A DNA stretch of 64,000 bases from Yponomeuta sedellus (GCA_934045075.1 OW203734.1:13514016-13578015), one strand, 5' to 3'. Numbered from the stretch's first letter, positions 1 to 10,945 are shown. Program-made: numbers and translations. Notes: generated from the letters alone by a model not told the origin.

Positions 1-1845
1 AGGAGGAGGGGAATACTCATGTATACCGCCGTGCCCTAACACACGGCGGCATGCCGTGTAGTCTTTCTCCCAGTAGCCTACGGACTAAACCCCTCCTCCT
101 CTTCCATTTCTCCTCCAACATGATTGGAGACCTTTTAATCCATCGTTTTTTTTTGTACATTTTTATTTCTAATTGCGTGACCTGATTTGTCATTACTATT
201 CTATACTTAAAAGTAGCGTCTAGGTATTAAAAGTAACATTGTATAAGTTGTAAAATTTGGACTACACAAACACTAAGGACATTTTCACAGACAAAGTACT
301 TAATTATTATCACAGATTGTCAATCACTGATATGTTTCTGGAGCTCTGCGGATCCTTCAGTGCTCTTTCCTATTTTCTGCACTCTGTTTTGCTCACAAAA
401 CAGTAGTCAGAAACCTACTTATTGTTTTTGATAACTTTTCTGACTATCTTTCCGCAGAACTCCAGAAACACGTCCCTCTTTTCATCATCCCTCATGATTA
501 TGTGAGCGGTATCTGTGGTGATGCCCATTCCCAACTGGATTTGTGCATCACATCGTTCCCGGCCGTGCACCGGGCAGTCGAAGAGGATGTGCTCCAGTGT
601 TTGCTGCTTCTCTATGTCACAGGTGCACGATGGGTCCGCCCTACATTTAAAACGGTGCAGATATTTGGCGAACCCACCGTGCCCCGTCAGGATTTGTGCT
701 GTCACTTTGTCGGGCACCATCCTCCTGACCATCCGATGCGCGGCTCTAACGTCTGGGAAGAAGATTTTGGTGGTGGCTCCTTTTTCTTCCGTCTTGTATC
801 TGCGGTCCCATTCGTCAAGCGAGTTCTGTCGAATTTGTCGCTTGACGTATGAGACCCGGCACTTGTCGTAGTGCGGCTTTGTTTTAAGCAGCAGCGAGGC
901 CTTTGCCAGTTGATCAACTCTCTCGTTCCCCTCGATGCCCGCATGCGCCTTCAGCCAGAACAAACTAATCTGCTTATTTTGGCCGATGCAATCTTTAAGA
1001 TTGCTGCGCGCGCGGGCGGCGAGGGGATGTCGAGAGCCGTTTTCCACTAGCGTCTCCAGCGACGAACGGGAGTCACTGTAGATGCCAAAGGTTTTGGCGT
1101 CCAGCTTTTGGATCTCCTCCGTGGCTCTGCATATGGCCAGCAATTCAGCCTGGTAGACGGTGCAGTAGGACGGCAGCTTTAACTTTATGGACCGGCATTC
1201 GGCCTCCCCTCGCCAGATGGACAGCGCGGCCCCCACTTTCCCGTCCATTTTGCTGCCGTCGGTGAAGATTCTTTCGGTGGACTGCCTGGGTGTTATGGGC
1301 AGTCACTTCTTCGTCGTCTGCCAGGCACACGAATTGCAGGCTCATATGCCGAGCTGGGTGAGGAGTGTCGCTGAACGCGGTCGTTTGCTCTACCTCCCTG
1401 TCCGCGAGCTCCAGTTGTGGGATTCCCCGCTTGGCCTCGTAGAGAGCTGCCGCCTCCTGGATTCTAAGATCTAGTGGCAACAGTCCCGAGAGCACCAGAG
1501 CTGCGTTCGGGGAGATCGTGCGGTAGGATCGACACAGTTTTTGCGCGAATACCCGTTGGGCCGCGTTCAGCTGCTTCCTTACACACCACTTCTTCGTCGC
1601 GGAGCCCAAGCGCTCGCTGCGTACATTATGACCGGCTCCACTACCGCCGTGTAGATGGTCCGAATGACCTCGGGCTGGAGTCCCCAGCCGACTTTTGCGG
1701 CTCAGGACAGCTGGCGGTAGACGTTCAAAGCTTTTTTGCAGACGTAGCTCGCGTGGGTGTTGAACGTCAGCTTGTCGTCTATCCAGAGACCCAAAAGTTT
1801 CAGCTCTTTTGACATCGGTATGTCGATGCCGCCCATGGCATACTC
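1..1845 (-). mobile_element. 5'-truncated R1-like LINE, 3' part
   Basis: The 3' end of a non-LTR retrotransposon on the minus strand. Coding relics run from about 1845 down to a TAG stop at 415. Positions 1-414 are its presumed 3' UTR, with a CCTCCTCC-rich stretch and a GGTTTAGTCCGTAGG-like motif near 75-100 read on the minus strand. The upstream end meets a 5S-type SINE near 1860. R1 clade is inferred from the RNase H followed by a Cys/His knuckle; a related I/LOA-type clade is possible. Confidence 0.8.
415..1845 (-). pseudogene. LINE ORF2 C-terminus: RT thumb, RNase H, zinc knuckle
   Basis: Read on the minus strand, about 1845-1620 gives the RT thumb region (motifs like KLLGLWIDDKLTFNTHA and VEPVIMYAASAWA). 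About 1610-1290 continues it (RVFAQKLCRSYRTISPNAAL). From about 1275 the frame shifts to an RNase H domain with the first catalytic Asp in IFTDGSKMDG, then YQAELLAI, IYSDSRSS and WLKAHAGIEGNERVDQLAK. Near the end is a knuckle-like CRADPSCTC...H...CPVHGR segment. There is one in-frame stop near 1710 and a frameshift between about 1275 and 1320, so it is dead. The open 277-residue RNase H part is the best-preserved coding sequence here. Confidence 0.85.
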
Positions 1846-1865
1846 TTAAGGTTAGAGACTACTAT

Positions 1866-2236
1866 ATCGGTATCAACCCTTGTGTGTCCCAACTGCTGGG
1901 GCACGGGTCTTTTCCTGCACCGCAGGAAGGTTAGGCCATACTCCATCACGGGGGCCAAGTCAGGGTTGGTGGAGGATTGTAAGACAGTGGCGGGCCTTAC
2001 TGTCAGAAGTTATCAAGCCGCCCATAAGGCCTCTGACATGGCTTAACGACTGCCATTACATGACAGCCAGCACCAACAGCTTAGCGTGCCTTGCGAAGCA
2101 CGGAAGTGCTCGGAAAAGTGCCACTAGCGGCAGTCTCGGGACGGCCACCCATCCTGCACCTGACCGCGCCGGTTGTTGTTTAACTCAAGTGATTGATTCC
2201 GATCACTCGGTTCGCCTAGGCCACGAGCGCTTCTAG
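1866..2236 (-). mobile_element. 5S-type SINE, near full length
   Basis: On the minus strand this runs from a GCGCTCGTGGCCTAG-like head, through GTTTAAACAACAACCGGCGC (a diverged form of the 5S-rRNA-like block GTTAAGCAAC...GGCGCGGT...GGATGGGTGACC), to the family tail CCAGCAGTGGGGACATACAA. About 15 further full or partial copies are in the window, and most of the 16 recorded copies are on the minus strand. Pol III transcription and LINE-driven mobility are inferred from the family type. Confidence 0.8.
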
Positions 2237-2859
2237 ACTGCAATACTAGTGCAATAGCCCGTCAACGAGCGGCCGACGACGGGGGCCCGACGCATTCCTC
2301 ACGTAAACGATTTTTGCACTCGTAGAGAAAAAACCTTTGGCTTTTGTATCTACAGTATTTTCTAAGGTCACAAGCACTAGACATAATAAAAACTGTATTT
2401 ACACGGAGTTTACTCGTAAAATTTTACATTTTTTACAATTTTCCGAAGTTTCGGCACTTTTTTAAGTACCGTAGTCTCGGAAGACAGGTCTCAGTCTTTC
2501 GAGATCACGGTACTTGAAAAAGTTTTTATTTTGCATCTACGTAAAGAGATGATTAACATAACATTCAGGGGCACCATCAGATACACTAGATGGGTGTAGT
2601 GATCACTCGGACGTTGCAGTGCCTGGACAGTTTTTTTACATGGAGTAGGCTTGCCCAGTACCTCTACCATTCCAACAGCTTAGTCGGTAAAGACAGAGGG
2701 TGTCATTATGATAACGGTGTTAGCCAAGTGGATAGAACTTCAGACTCAGAAGTGAGCCACAGATTCGATTCGTTTCGATTCCTAGTACAGCCCATACCTA
2801 TGATTATATTTATTTTCCAATTTTAATACATCTGCTCATTTGTTGTAGCAATACCAAAT
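2237..2859. other. Unassigned; fold-back-type repeat relic and tRNA-like segment
   Basis: Positions 2395-2530 resemble 53510-53625 (TTTACACGGA, ACAATTTTCC, GTTTCGGCAC, then a TACCGTAGTCTCGG-like inverted partner) and so form a dispersed repeat. Positions 2719-2790 contain TTAGCCAAGTGGATAGAAC and GATTCGATTC, which look like the A and B boxes of a decayed tRNA-derived SINE head. Nothing else is recognised. Confidence 0.4.
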
Positions 2860-3079
2860 TATATTATTTTTCTTTTAATGCACTAACCCGTGCTAAGGAC
2901 AATTGAAAGACCTATTTAGAGGCTAAAAATTCCACCCATGCCGGGATTTGAACCCGCGACCTCTGGCTATCCGTGCCAGCGCTCTTTCCAACTGAGCTAA
3001 TGGGCGACTCAGCGGCATCAGTGAAATTTCGAACCTCTTTACAATATTCTCTGTATCTGTATTACGTACAGGCAGCGAC
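2860..3079 (-). mobile_element. Family A SINE, monomer with target duplication
   Basis: A tRNA-like core at 2933-3005 (minus strand; GCCCATTAGCTCAGTTGG ... GGGTTCAAATCCCGGCATG) is followed by the tail AGCCTCTAAATAGGT ... GGTTAGTGCATTAAAA. The 9-bp direct repeat ATACCAAAT (2851-2859 and 3080-3088) flanks it and marks the insertion. The anticodon-loop equivalent reads ACGGATA and the head lacks a normal tRNA sequence, so it is not a tRNA gene. Confidence 0.85.
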
Positions 3080-3088
3080 ATACCAAAT

Positions 3089-4213
3089 ACTAACAGTGAA
3101 AGAAAATATCGTGAGGAAATCCGTGAAATGGTTGGATCCTCACGTATTGACTTGTCTTGGAGAGAAAATGTTTTTCTTAATAAGTAAGTGTTTAAGATTT
3201 CGTTTTAATTGAAGCCATGTCCCAGCAAGTCACCAGCCGTTTTATTGTGGATAGACCTTAAAAGTTTGTAAAAATAAGCCGTTAATACTCACTCTAAACG
3301 AAAAGTAATCTAAACGCGTTTTCAGGCAGTCCATTTTATTTTATTTTATCAGGTAACAAACAATGAATAACATACACAATAGTCTCAACAGTGAAGATCT
3401 GGAATGTCACCCAAAGCAGACAGGATAGATCAGGAAGGTGTAAACAATGCTACAAAACAAAAGACCACTTAACATAAAGTAAGCTATTTTAACAAAATTA
3501 TAATCTGAGTAAAGAAATGTTGTGAAGAGCATAATAAACTTTTACATGCGTACACTTTATTTGATTGCCTTGGGTTCTTACCGTCACTACAATCATTTGA
3601 GCGGGGCTATCAACCACCGAAAGTACCATATATCAATTATGAAAAAAAAAAACCTTTAAAAACTTACTTCTATAGACAAGTTACCGCGTTTCGACTTCCA
3701 AGCGAAAGAAATTGCTACCACAGCTAAAGTCGATCCACGTTACAACTAGGCCGACAACATGCGGCACGGATTTTATCTTAAATTATCGTAAAACACGAAG
3801 TTTGATACTTTGATACAATGACACGAACTTTGATAAAACACAAGTGCAAAATAGTATCGTTACCGTGACGTGGCGTGGCCGGGTTTTTTCGTGCTAGTAT
3901 TGTAGTCCCTAGCCTGAAAGTATTTAAGGTGTATTTTTGCTTAAAAAGTTGCGCCCGCTTGTTACAAATTACAATGGGCCGGCGCCCGTGGCGATGTGTA
4001 TAGTTCTTAAAGGGCCCAGGGAGATTGTGAAAGGAAGAGCATCTGCCAACAAACTGTTATGTAGTTTGGCAGTAACCATTGTCTGTATTTTAATTTGAAT
4101 AAACATCTTCAATCATTCAACACTATCATATCTTTTTTGTAGATCGAATTTGCAAACTGTCTGTATAATCTCTAAATCATCTTAACAGTACTTCCAGTAC
4201 CAGGAAAAAAGAC
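3089..4213. other. Unassigned AT-rich stretch
   Basis: No coding or repeat family recognised with confidence. Around 4020-4120 a segment ending in AATAAACATCTTCAATCATTC resembles an LTR or LINE 3' end, but no partner LTR or coding relic is visible. Confidence 0.3.
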
Positions 4214-4216
4214 TTA

Positions 4217-5116
4217 GTGTCGCCGCACACGGGCCACACGCGACAGCCACAAACGCCGCCACGAGAAGCTAGAAGCGGCTACAAAGGTAGCTGAAGCGCG
4301 CGACAGCCACTTGTGGCCGGTGGTCGACACTTGCGGTCGGTGGCTGCTACTTTTTTTAACCCTTGCGTGGCGTGCAGTATCATAATGGACTCTGACGAAG
4401 AAGGTTTAATTGAGCTACTTTTGATAAAAAGACGTCGTCGTAGAAGACGAAACCGTAGTTATTGGATACATCCAGTTTTAACGAATGTACACAAATGCAA
4501 CGAGCATTTCGATAATCTTCTAAACCATTCTAAAACGTTTTTCGCACATTTTCGTTTAAGTATAGGTACGTTTTGGGAACTACATGCTCTATTATATGCT
4601 GGATTAAAGCACCACGACACCAACATGCGGAAAAGCATCGCACCTGCGGAAAGACTAGCTATCACCTTAAGGTAAGTTTCACAACAATTTCAATAAACAA
4701 TTCGCAGATTTCTTCCCAGGCCTTCACTTTTTCTCTTCTATTACTATAACTATCACTTTTTGAATCCCAAATCTCAGGACGGGATTGTATCCCTGATATA
4801 AATAATTCTATATCCATATTTATCTACCTATATGAACCACAGACTACCGTGCGTTACCGTCGACTTAACAGCACAGGTTAACTGAGGCAAAGGAGAGAGG
4901 GGCGCGGAATCGCGCGAGTGGCGTGTGGCGGCTTTTTGTGTCGACGTTTAGTGGCCGGTGCGAGCCACAAGAAGCAAGCTGCGACGATTTGTAGCGTGTG
5001 GCCGCCACCGGTGCCAACCGTGTGCGGCGAGTCCATATAAAATGTATGAAAATTACAGGAAATATGCCAGTGGCGGCGTTTTGTGGTTGTGGCCGGTGGC
5101 CCGTGTGCGGTGACCC
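4217..5116 (+). mobile_element. Internally deleted PIF/Harbinger DNA transposon
   Basis: A 900-bp element with 21-bp terminal inverted repeats: 4217-4237 (GTGTCGCCGCACACGGGCCAC) and 5096-5116 on the other strand, with two mismatches. It is flanked by TTA on both sides (4214-4216 and 5117-5119), the target duplication typical of PIF/Harbinger. Both subterminal regions carry repeated GTGGCCGGTGGC-like motifs in both orientations, as expected for transposase binding. It carries only the first part of a HARBI1-like transposase, so it is probably non-autonomous and mobilised, if at all, in trans. Confidence 0.85.
4385..4672 (+). CDS. Harbinger transposase N-terminal exon (HARBI1/ALP1-like), truncated
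   Basis: The start is taken as the ATG at 4385 (MDSDEEGLIE) rather than the in-frame ATG at 4313, because the latter reads through subterminal repeat. The product has an arginine-rich block (RRRRRRR), then NRSYWIHPV, HFRLSIGTFWELHALL and RKSIAPAERLAITLR, the order seen at the N-terminus of HARBI1-like proteins. The reading ends at AAGGTAAGT (4671-4679), a good splice donor, so this looks like exon 1. The DDE catalytic part is absent from the remaining 440 bp of the element. No stop or frameshift breaks this exon. Confidence 0.75.
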
Positions 5117-5119
5117 TTA

Positions 5120-5765
5120 GAATTAACGCCAAAAACGGCCGTTTGTGGCATAAATGCTAACTAATCCCAGGTTTGTGATATTCCTTACCGTCGGTCCTAA
5201 AAATCACTGTTAACATAATTTGAAGACTACACACACTGTTTGCAAATTCCAATTTTGATACACAGAACGTACGGATTGTGGGATTGTACATTTCGTAACT
5301 TGCGGATGTAATAATAAGATGATAATAATATATAATAAAACATCGTGTTCAGTTACGAAGTTATTTATGTGTTTCCGTTGTTTATATCGTATTAAGTAAA
5401 CTTTTCTTTGGCGCCCTTCCTTATTTGTCATGTTTACATACCTAATTTTCTCAATAGAATCCTAATTAAATTAATTCTGGGCAGTCACAAAACATTCCAA
5501 ACTTGACAAATTATGAGCATAATTTAAGTCCATTTAAAATAAGCGAGGGCTTCGGCGCTTAATTAAAACTTCGGAACATTGTTTTATTGTTCAACTGATA
5601 AACTGGGTTTTTATCGTTGTAATTATTTTAAGCCTAGAAGTATCTAATACGTTGACCTTTTCACACGTCACTACTCAGATACCTTTTTTGTTTCTCTCCT
5701 CAACCCCCACACCCACACACCATGAACACACTCCATGAACTTGTGGATGTATGAAAGCCATATCT
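5120..5765. other. Unassigned AT-rich stretch
   Basis: No repeat family or believable coding region seen. The open frames here are short and of AT-rich, non-protein-like composition. Confidence 0.3.
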
Positions 5766-5990
5766 ATAATCTATCTATAATCAGCCCACATCAACCCACT
5801 GCTGGGCATATGCCTCCTTTTTACTGCGCCATTCCTCACGGTCCTGTGCAAATCTGATCGATCTCTGACCCGCAACCCTCACGATGTCGTCTGACCATCT
5901 TGTCGGTGGTCTGCCTACCAACCTCCTTCCCTCCCTTGGCCAACACTCCGATACTGCCCTGGTCCACCGGCCGTCTTCCTTTCTAGTCAA
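5766..5990 (-). pseudogene. RTE-type LINE, C-terminal coding end
   Basis: The minus strand encodes GRPPTRWSDDIVRVAG, FAQDREEWRSKKEAYAQQW and VDVG, which is the conserved C-terminus of lepidopteran RTE-clade reverse transcriptases (usual pattern GRP..RW.DD......W...A.DR..W...GEAYVQQW). It ends in the usual tail region at CCCAGCAGTGGGTTGATGTG. All upstream coding sequence is missing, the normal 5' truncation of these elements. Confidence 0.8.
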
Positions 5991-7100
5991 ATGTCATAAA
6001 AAGCCATATAAACGTTGCGAAATAAACGTACTGTATACCATAACAAACGTACGGGGCGGGTCAGGAGAGTCTTTTTAAAAAAAGATTATTTCCTCAAACA
6101 TGTTTATTTTGAAATTGGAAATGATTGAACACTAAAATATAGAGACGACCGTCTTTCACGAGCCCGGATATTGAACTGAGAAATGAAATGAGTGACCGCG
6201 CTTGTGTCATGCTGTGGGAAAAGGCTACAAGTGTCGAATGCACCTACTGACGCGTCAGCGTTTTCCCCTGCATACAGTCACTAAGGGAAAGTGGTCATAA
6301 CAGTACCTTAACAATAACTACAATTAATTACTATCGAATACGGTAGTTGGTTTTTTGAAGAGGCTATTTCTAAAAATATCTCGACATACTCTCAAATCTA
6401 TTTGGACCATTAGGAGCTATTTTGATCCCTATGTTTTATTGTCAATATCATTATGTTATTGGTGTGTCTGAACTCAAATAACGTCAGGATTGACAACATT
6501 TTATAATGCTCCGTTAACGCACAAGTCATGACAGGACTTTACAAAAAAAAACAGAAATACAAGATTAAGTCTATCTTAGATGTAAGAGCTACCAGCAAAC
6601 CTTAGAAATTGTGAAGGGCAGTAAAAACGGTTCTGTGTATATGTGCATACAATTTTGTACTCCATAACGCGTGGATGAAAATTTCCCTGGTCCCAAAATG
6701 GAATATTTTGTTCTACCACTACGCAAAGACCTCACAAACATGGAAATAAACCCATTCTAAAAGCGAAGTTCCGCATGATAACCAGCAATCCTCAGCAATA
6801 GCTCCAATGTGTAGCAGGCCTAAAGCAAACATTCGAATCAACTCTATTTATAACCAGTTTAGAAATACACACACTCAAGGCAAGTTACCTACCAAAGGGG
6901 ACCCTTATCTGGGTCACTGGTACAAAGTTCGTTAAGGATCGACGCATCTCGTCCGCACTTATATCCATACAAAAGGATGGTTCGTTAACACCCACTATTC
7001 CGTTCTGAGAGTGACACATAATTTTGAATGTATGCCTTACTGCTATTAAAGTGCTATCAAGGAACAAATTATGAACACTGTTATCTGAAACCTGTTTCTC
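5991..7100. other. Unassigned, with possible SINE tail relic
   Basis: Positions 6690-6755 (CCTGGTCCCAAAATGG ... CCTCACAAACATGG) resemble, in antisense, the 3' domain of the SINE at 17.1 kb and of family C. The rest has no recognisable content. Confidence 0.3.
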
Positions 7101-7700
7101 GCTCTGAATATTTAGGCATAAATTTCGGGTAAGTGCGTGTCGGGTTACGCGCAGTGTAGGGTTCCGCGGAAAGAGGTTTTTGTACAGCTAACCACTTTTT
7201 TAAATTACTTTTCAATGGAGTTTGTACGAAGTTTTCTTTTATAAGTTGGTTGACTATTACTCGTTAACTTGTATTCACTACTTAACTGAGAATTGAGTAA
7301 TTTTTTGAAACGAAACAGTAATGTTTCTTTCAAACAATAATTTTGAAAAAGATATTTTTAATAGTGTTTATTTAGTAAAATACAGAGCACAATCTTACAC
7401 GAGCATAGAAATATACATCCACAAACGTTTCGTCCAAAGTAATAAAATAAAAAAATATACATAAGCACAAAATTGTTATTTTCTTTTTTTGGACTTTTTT
7501 TAGCGGAAATTTTATAAAAGTATTAAAGTCCAAGGATATATTACTACATTCTAGGCTTTATGTTATATAAATAGTTATCACTGATATTAAGATTTTTTAT
7601 GTTTACTAAAAAAACGTATTATAAAACAAGTTATGATTTTTTTTCCATTGGTGGCGCTAGTTGGCGCCCCTAAGCGCCTTAGGGGAAGAACATACTTCCT
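7101..7700. repeat. Two dispersed repeat relics
   Basis: Positions 7115-7180 carry GTGCGTGTCGG ... AGGGTTCCGCGG, a motif pair also present at 27.65 kb and commonly seen in lepidopteran intergenic DNA. Positions 7545-7670 (GTTATCACTGATATTAAGAT ... CCATTGGTGGCGCTAG) match 14.42-14.51 kb. The full element is not delimited in either case. Confidence 0.45.
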
Positions 7701-8080
7701 TTTTAAACAAAAGCAACGTGTGTGAACATGAGTTCATCCGGGTGTCATAAAAGGACCAACGTTTCAGTAACTATAACACCGTATTCCCCTATCCCTTAGC
7801 GAGAGGCATCTGTGTAAAGAAAATTCTACTGAAGAGATTCACGATGGGGTGTAGAATCACGATTGCTTGTCGCGGCAATGTTTTCCGGGACATCAAATCT
7901 TGTGGAAGACATCAAAATTTGCCTGACAAGTTAAACAGAGCCTCGAGGGGATATTGGCGCTCCATAATATTACTGCTAAGTTACTATGTACCTTCACACG
8001 CGGAAACTCTGCTCGTTCACGTCAGAGCCTTTGCATAAAACGTTTTTTAAGCGCTGACAACTATCTGGCTCTAGAGTCCA
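7701..8080. other. Unassigned stretch
   Basis: Nothing recognised. A 64-codon open frame at 7844-8038 has no family signature and I do not treat it as a gene. Confidence 0.3.
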
Positions 8081-8180
8081 ATAATTATATAGTTTTTCAA
8101 TAGAATGATATAAGCACGACAATGCTTATAGTTTTCCTCAATTTGGTAGTGTACAAAGCAATAGCAGTACAGTGCCATTC

Positions 8181-8942
8181 GTGTAGTTCAGCAGCATATG
8201 CAGTCAAAAGAATTAGGGAACTAACTGACGTCGCAACTGCTAGGCTTGTTTATTTTAGTTACTTCCATAGTCTTATGTCCTATGGCATACTACTGTGGGG
8301 ACGGGCAGCAGACATTGAGACCATCTTCGTCTTGCAGAAGAGAGCGATCAGATTCATTTATAGGCTGGGTAGTAGAGATTCGTTAAGAGATTTCTTTAAA
8401 GAAACTAACATCCTGACAGTTGCCAGTCAGTATATATATGAAAACATTATGTACGTTAGGAAAAATATCAGTAACTTTAAAACTTTAGGTAGCCAACACA
8501 ATGTAAATACTAGAAATAAACATAAACTTTTGTTCCCACTATTTAGGCTGGCAAAGGTTAATACATCCTTCATGGGGCATTGTATACGCTTCTATAATAA
8601 AATCCCTGAAGATATATTAAGCTTGCCTGAATCGCGGTTCAAAAAATATGTTAAGCACACTTTGTGCCAAAAGGGCTACTATAACATAAAGGATTATTTA
8701 GATGACAATGAGGTCTGGAATGAAAGCCAGTACAATGTATGAGTTCTATGTTTAAAATAATTATGTAAACTACGTTAATTAAGGACTTTTGAAAAGACTA
8801 AGTTAGGAGTTTTTTTGTCCATTTTTTCTCCTAAATGATCTAGATTTTGAAATGGACACCTAGTTTGAATTGTAACGTTCATTAAGCCGCAGTTTCTGTG
8901 CTACTTTGAATAAAACCTTTTCATTTCATTTCATTTCATTTC
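8181..8942 (+). mobile_element. 5'-truncated LINE with ATTTC-repeat tail
   Basis: Coding sequence from about 8190 to a TGA at 8740-8742 carries ARLVYFSYFHSLMSYGILLWG and LQKRAIRFIYRLGSRDSLRDFF, then NKIPEDILSLPESRFKKYVK, typical of the RT thumb and C-terminus of jockey-like LINEs of Lepidoptera. About 175 residues are open without a stop, so this copy is young relative to its neighbours. The upstream ATG at 8122 lies in the host tandem repeat, so it is an accidental fusion. A 3' UTR ends in (ATTTC)n at about 8918-8942. Confidence 0.85.
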
Positions 8943-9049
8943 ATTCCAGGGGTATAACACTGAGCCCACCCTAGAGTGTAATACTTACATATTTTTTCAA
9001 AAGAATGATATAAGGACGACAGGAAGGTTATTTTTGCCTCAAGTTGGTA

Positions 9050-9177
9050 GTTGGTTGGCACGGATAGCCAGAGGTTGCGGGTTCGAATCCCGGCATGGGT
9101 GAAATTTTTTGCCTCTAAATAGGTTTTTAAATTTGTCCTTAGCACGGGTTAGTGCATTAAAAATAAAAATAGTATGA
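9050..9177 (+). mobile_element. Family A SINE, 5'-truncated, with 11-bp target duplication
   Basis: It begins inside the tRNA-like core (GGCACGGATAGCCAGAGG ... GGGTTCGAATCCCGGCATG) and runs to the tail GGTTAGTGCATTAAAA. The direct repeat TCAAGTTGGTA (9039-9049 and 9178-9188) shows where it inserted into the older tandem repeat. Confidence 0.85.
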
Positions 9178-9235
9178 TCAAGTTGGTAATAAAGCAATAG
9201 CAGTACAATGTAATTCTAGGGGTATAACCCGCGCA

Positions 9236-9360
9236 AATTAAATAGGCATCTCTCGCGAAGAAGATCGAATTGCGCCAGGCGTCGAGTTAAGTAGCACGGG
9301 TTATACCATTGCAACGAGATTAGTCACGAAACTACCGATAGTGAGACTACAGATGACGAC
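9236..9360 (+). repeat. Dispersed repeat, copy also at 43.3 kb
   Basis: AAATTAAATAGGCATCTCTC, GAAGAAGATCGAAT and GAGTTAAGTA match, in antisense, 43250-43362. No ends or coding content are visible. It directly follows the tandem repeat above. Confidence 0.55.
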
Positions 9361-9696
9361 GAGACTACAGATGACGCTGAAAATGCCTATGAGCATTGTC
9401 AACGCGTATTACAAACGCAGGGACCGCGTGCAAAGGTTGCAAATTGCCAGCGGACGGCCTCGGGTTTGCTGAGCGTCCTGATTGCGTTCTATGTGCGATG
9501 TCAGCGAGTTCAGACAACGTCGTGTAGGTACTGAAGCCTTAAAGCTTTATAATTTTCACTTTTCTAAAAGTGAAAATTATAAAGTGCAATAATAGCGTTG
9601 TGTATTTTTTTAGGGTACTGTCTCAATCCAGGATGTATCTAGGACTTAACCGATTTCTATCTATAAGGCATTGGTTGAATTTCTATTTTATTTTTC
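9361..9696. other. Unassigned, with a 19-bp perfect hairpin
   Basis: Positions 9545-9563 and 9566-9584 are perfect inverted arms (CTTTATAATTTTCACTTTT) with a 2-nt loop. It is not followed by a T-run of the kind that would make a terminator, and eukaryotic context makes that reading unlikely. The rest is unassigned. Confidence 0.5.
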
Positions 9697-9970
9697 GATA
9701 TACCCTTGTATTTCCCCACTGCTGAGGCACGGGTATCTTCCTGCATTGCAGGAAGTTTAGGCCATACGCCACCACGGGGGCCAAGTCGGTATTGGTGGAG
9801 GATTGTAAAAAAGTGGCGGGCCTTACTGTCAGAAGTTATCAAGCCGCCCATAAAGCCTCTGACATGTGTTAACGATTACCATTACATGACAGCCGGCACC
9901 AAGGGCTTTACGTGCCTAGCGAAGCACGGAAACGAAAAAATGCCACTAGCGGTAGTAACGGCACCGGTTG
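9697..9970 (-). mobile_element. 5S-type SINE, 5'-truncated
   Basis: The tail end (CCTTGTATTTCCCCACTGC on the plus strand) through GTGCCACTAGCGG-like sequence is present, but the 5S-like block itself is lost at about 9970. Homology to the other copies is clear. Confidence 0.75.
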
Positions 9971-10149
9971 AATACTTCCATACAAATACTACAGCAGTAA
10001 ATTATGCAAAATACTACAGCTGCCAACGGTCATTTAAGCCACCACGACCGCAATCACGTTTGTAAGTTCCTTAATTATTTTACAACGTTAGAGTAAATTT
10101 ATTAGTCTTCTGCAACGGTAATCAGAAACAGACGTGATGAAAGTAAATT

Positions 10150-10545
10150 ACGTTTACAGCCGGCGAAGACAGCTTTATTGGGCAAAAGCATCATATGCAT
10201 GGCTCCTATAATATATAATAAAATACCATTAAGTTATAAACAATTAGATACTAATTTATTTAAGATAAGGTTAAAAAAAATGTTAATTGACAAATGTTAT
10301 TATAATCTCAATGAATTTCTAAATGACAAATTTTAATCTGACATTGTATTTCGACATACTTTTTATGACTTGATGTTGATGGCGAGCCTCTCCTATTTGC
10401 ACGCTACTCTCGGCAAAACATGTTGGACCAAAATATATATGACGACAATGTTATAATTTAAGACCTTGATAATGCATGTTACTGTAATATTATTGACACA
10501 TGTTTAAGCAAATAAATATATCTTTATCTTTATCTTCTTTTAAAA
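10150..10545 (+). mobile_element. LINE 3' end with TATCTT-repeat tail
   Basis: Positions 10202-10336 encode IYNKIPLSYKQLDTNLFK and LIDKCYYNLNEFLNDKF followed by TAA, the conserved C-terminus of a jockey-like LINE (compare NKIPEDI ... at 8.6 kb). A 3' UTR of about 180 bp ends in (TTTATC)n. The coding part upstream of about 10200 is lost. Confidence 0.7.
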
Positions 10546-10664
10546 TGTATATTTTATTACTCTCTCAGCGAATTAATTTAAAATTATCTTTTGTTTTAGC
10601 GTAGCTGACATCTGAAGACCCGGATCTAAGGTTCGTAATCGTAATAATTTAAAGTAATAATAAT

Positions 10665-10945
10665 GTAGCCTATACATGTCCCAATGTGGGACACATGCCT
10701 TCTGTTGGGAGAGAGTATGGTATGGGCTAAATCACTACCCGTGCCCACAGCCGCTTTGCTGGCTTCTCGTTCTGGAATCGAATCGAATCCCGGCCTTGAT
10801 TCAAAGTCATTACTAGACTTTTTTCTAAGTTACGTTTGTGATGTTATAGTAGTTATACCACTCGCTAACTGTGTAGAAAAACATTGTAGGGAAACCTCAG
10901 TGTCTGAGGTATTCACATACCTTGTCACTTGAAATTGCCAATCCG
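10665..10945. mobile_element. Family B SINE relic, partly folded back
   Basis: Positions 10665-10750 hold the tail in antisense (GGGAGAGAGTATGG, GGGCTAAATCACTACCCGTG). Positions 10760-10945 hold a B-box-like GAATCGAATCCCGGC and then the family core in sense (TACCACTCGCTAACTGT, AAACATTGTAGGGAAACC). Tail and core are in opposite orientation. Confidence 0.6.

Larger units (their letters stand above)
8081..9235 (+). repeat. Two-unit tandem repeat split by LINE and SINE insertions
   Basis: Two diverged units share CAATAGAATGATATAAGCACG / CAAAAGAATGATATAAGGACG and AAAGCAATAGCAGTACA. Unit 1 (about 8081-8180) is followed by a LINE (8181-8940). Unit 2 (about 8943-9232) is interrupted by a family A SINE at 9050-9177. 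The direct repeats ATTCCAGGGGTATAAC (8943) and ATTCTAGGGGTATAAC (9213) bracket unit 2. Removing both insertions leaves adjacent units of roughly 130-150 bp. Confidence 0.65.

Noticed and set aside
4313..4384. Upstream ATG as the Harbinger transposase start
   Set aside because: The added residues come from subterminal repeat sequence; the next ATG at 4385 gives a more typical N-terminus.
9545..9584. Rho-independent terminator
   Set aside because: Eukaryotic context, no upstream gene and no suitable T-run.
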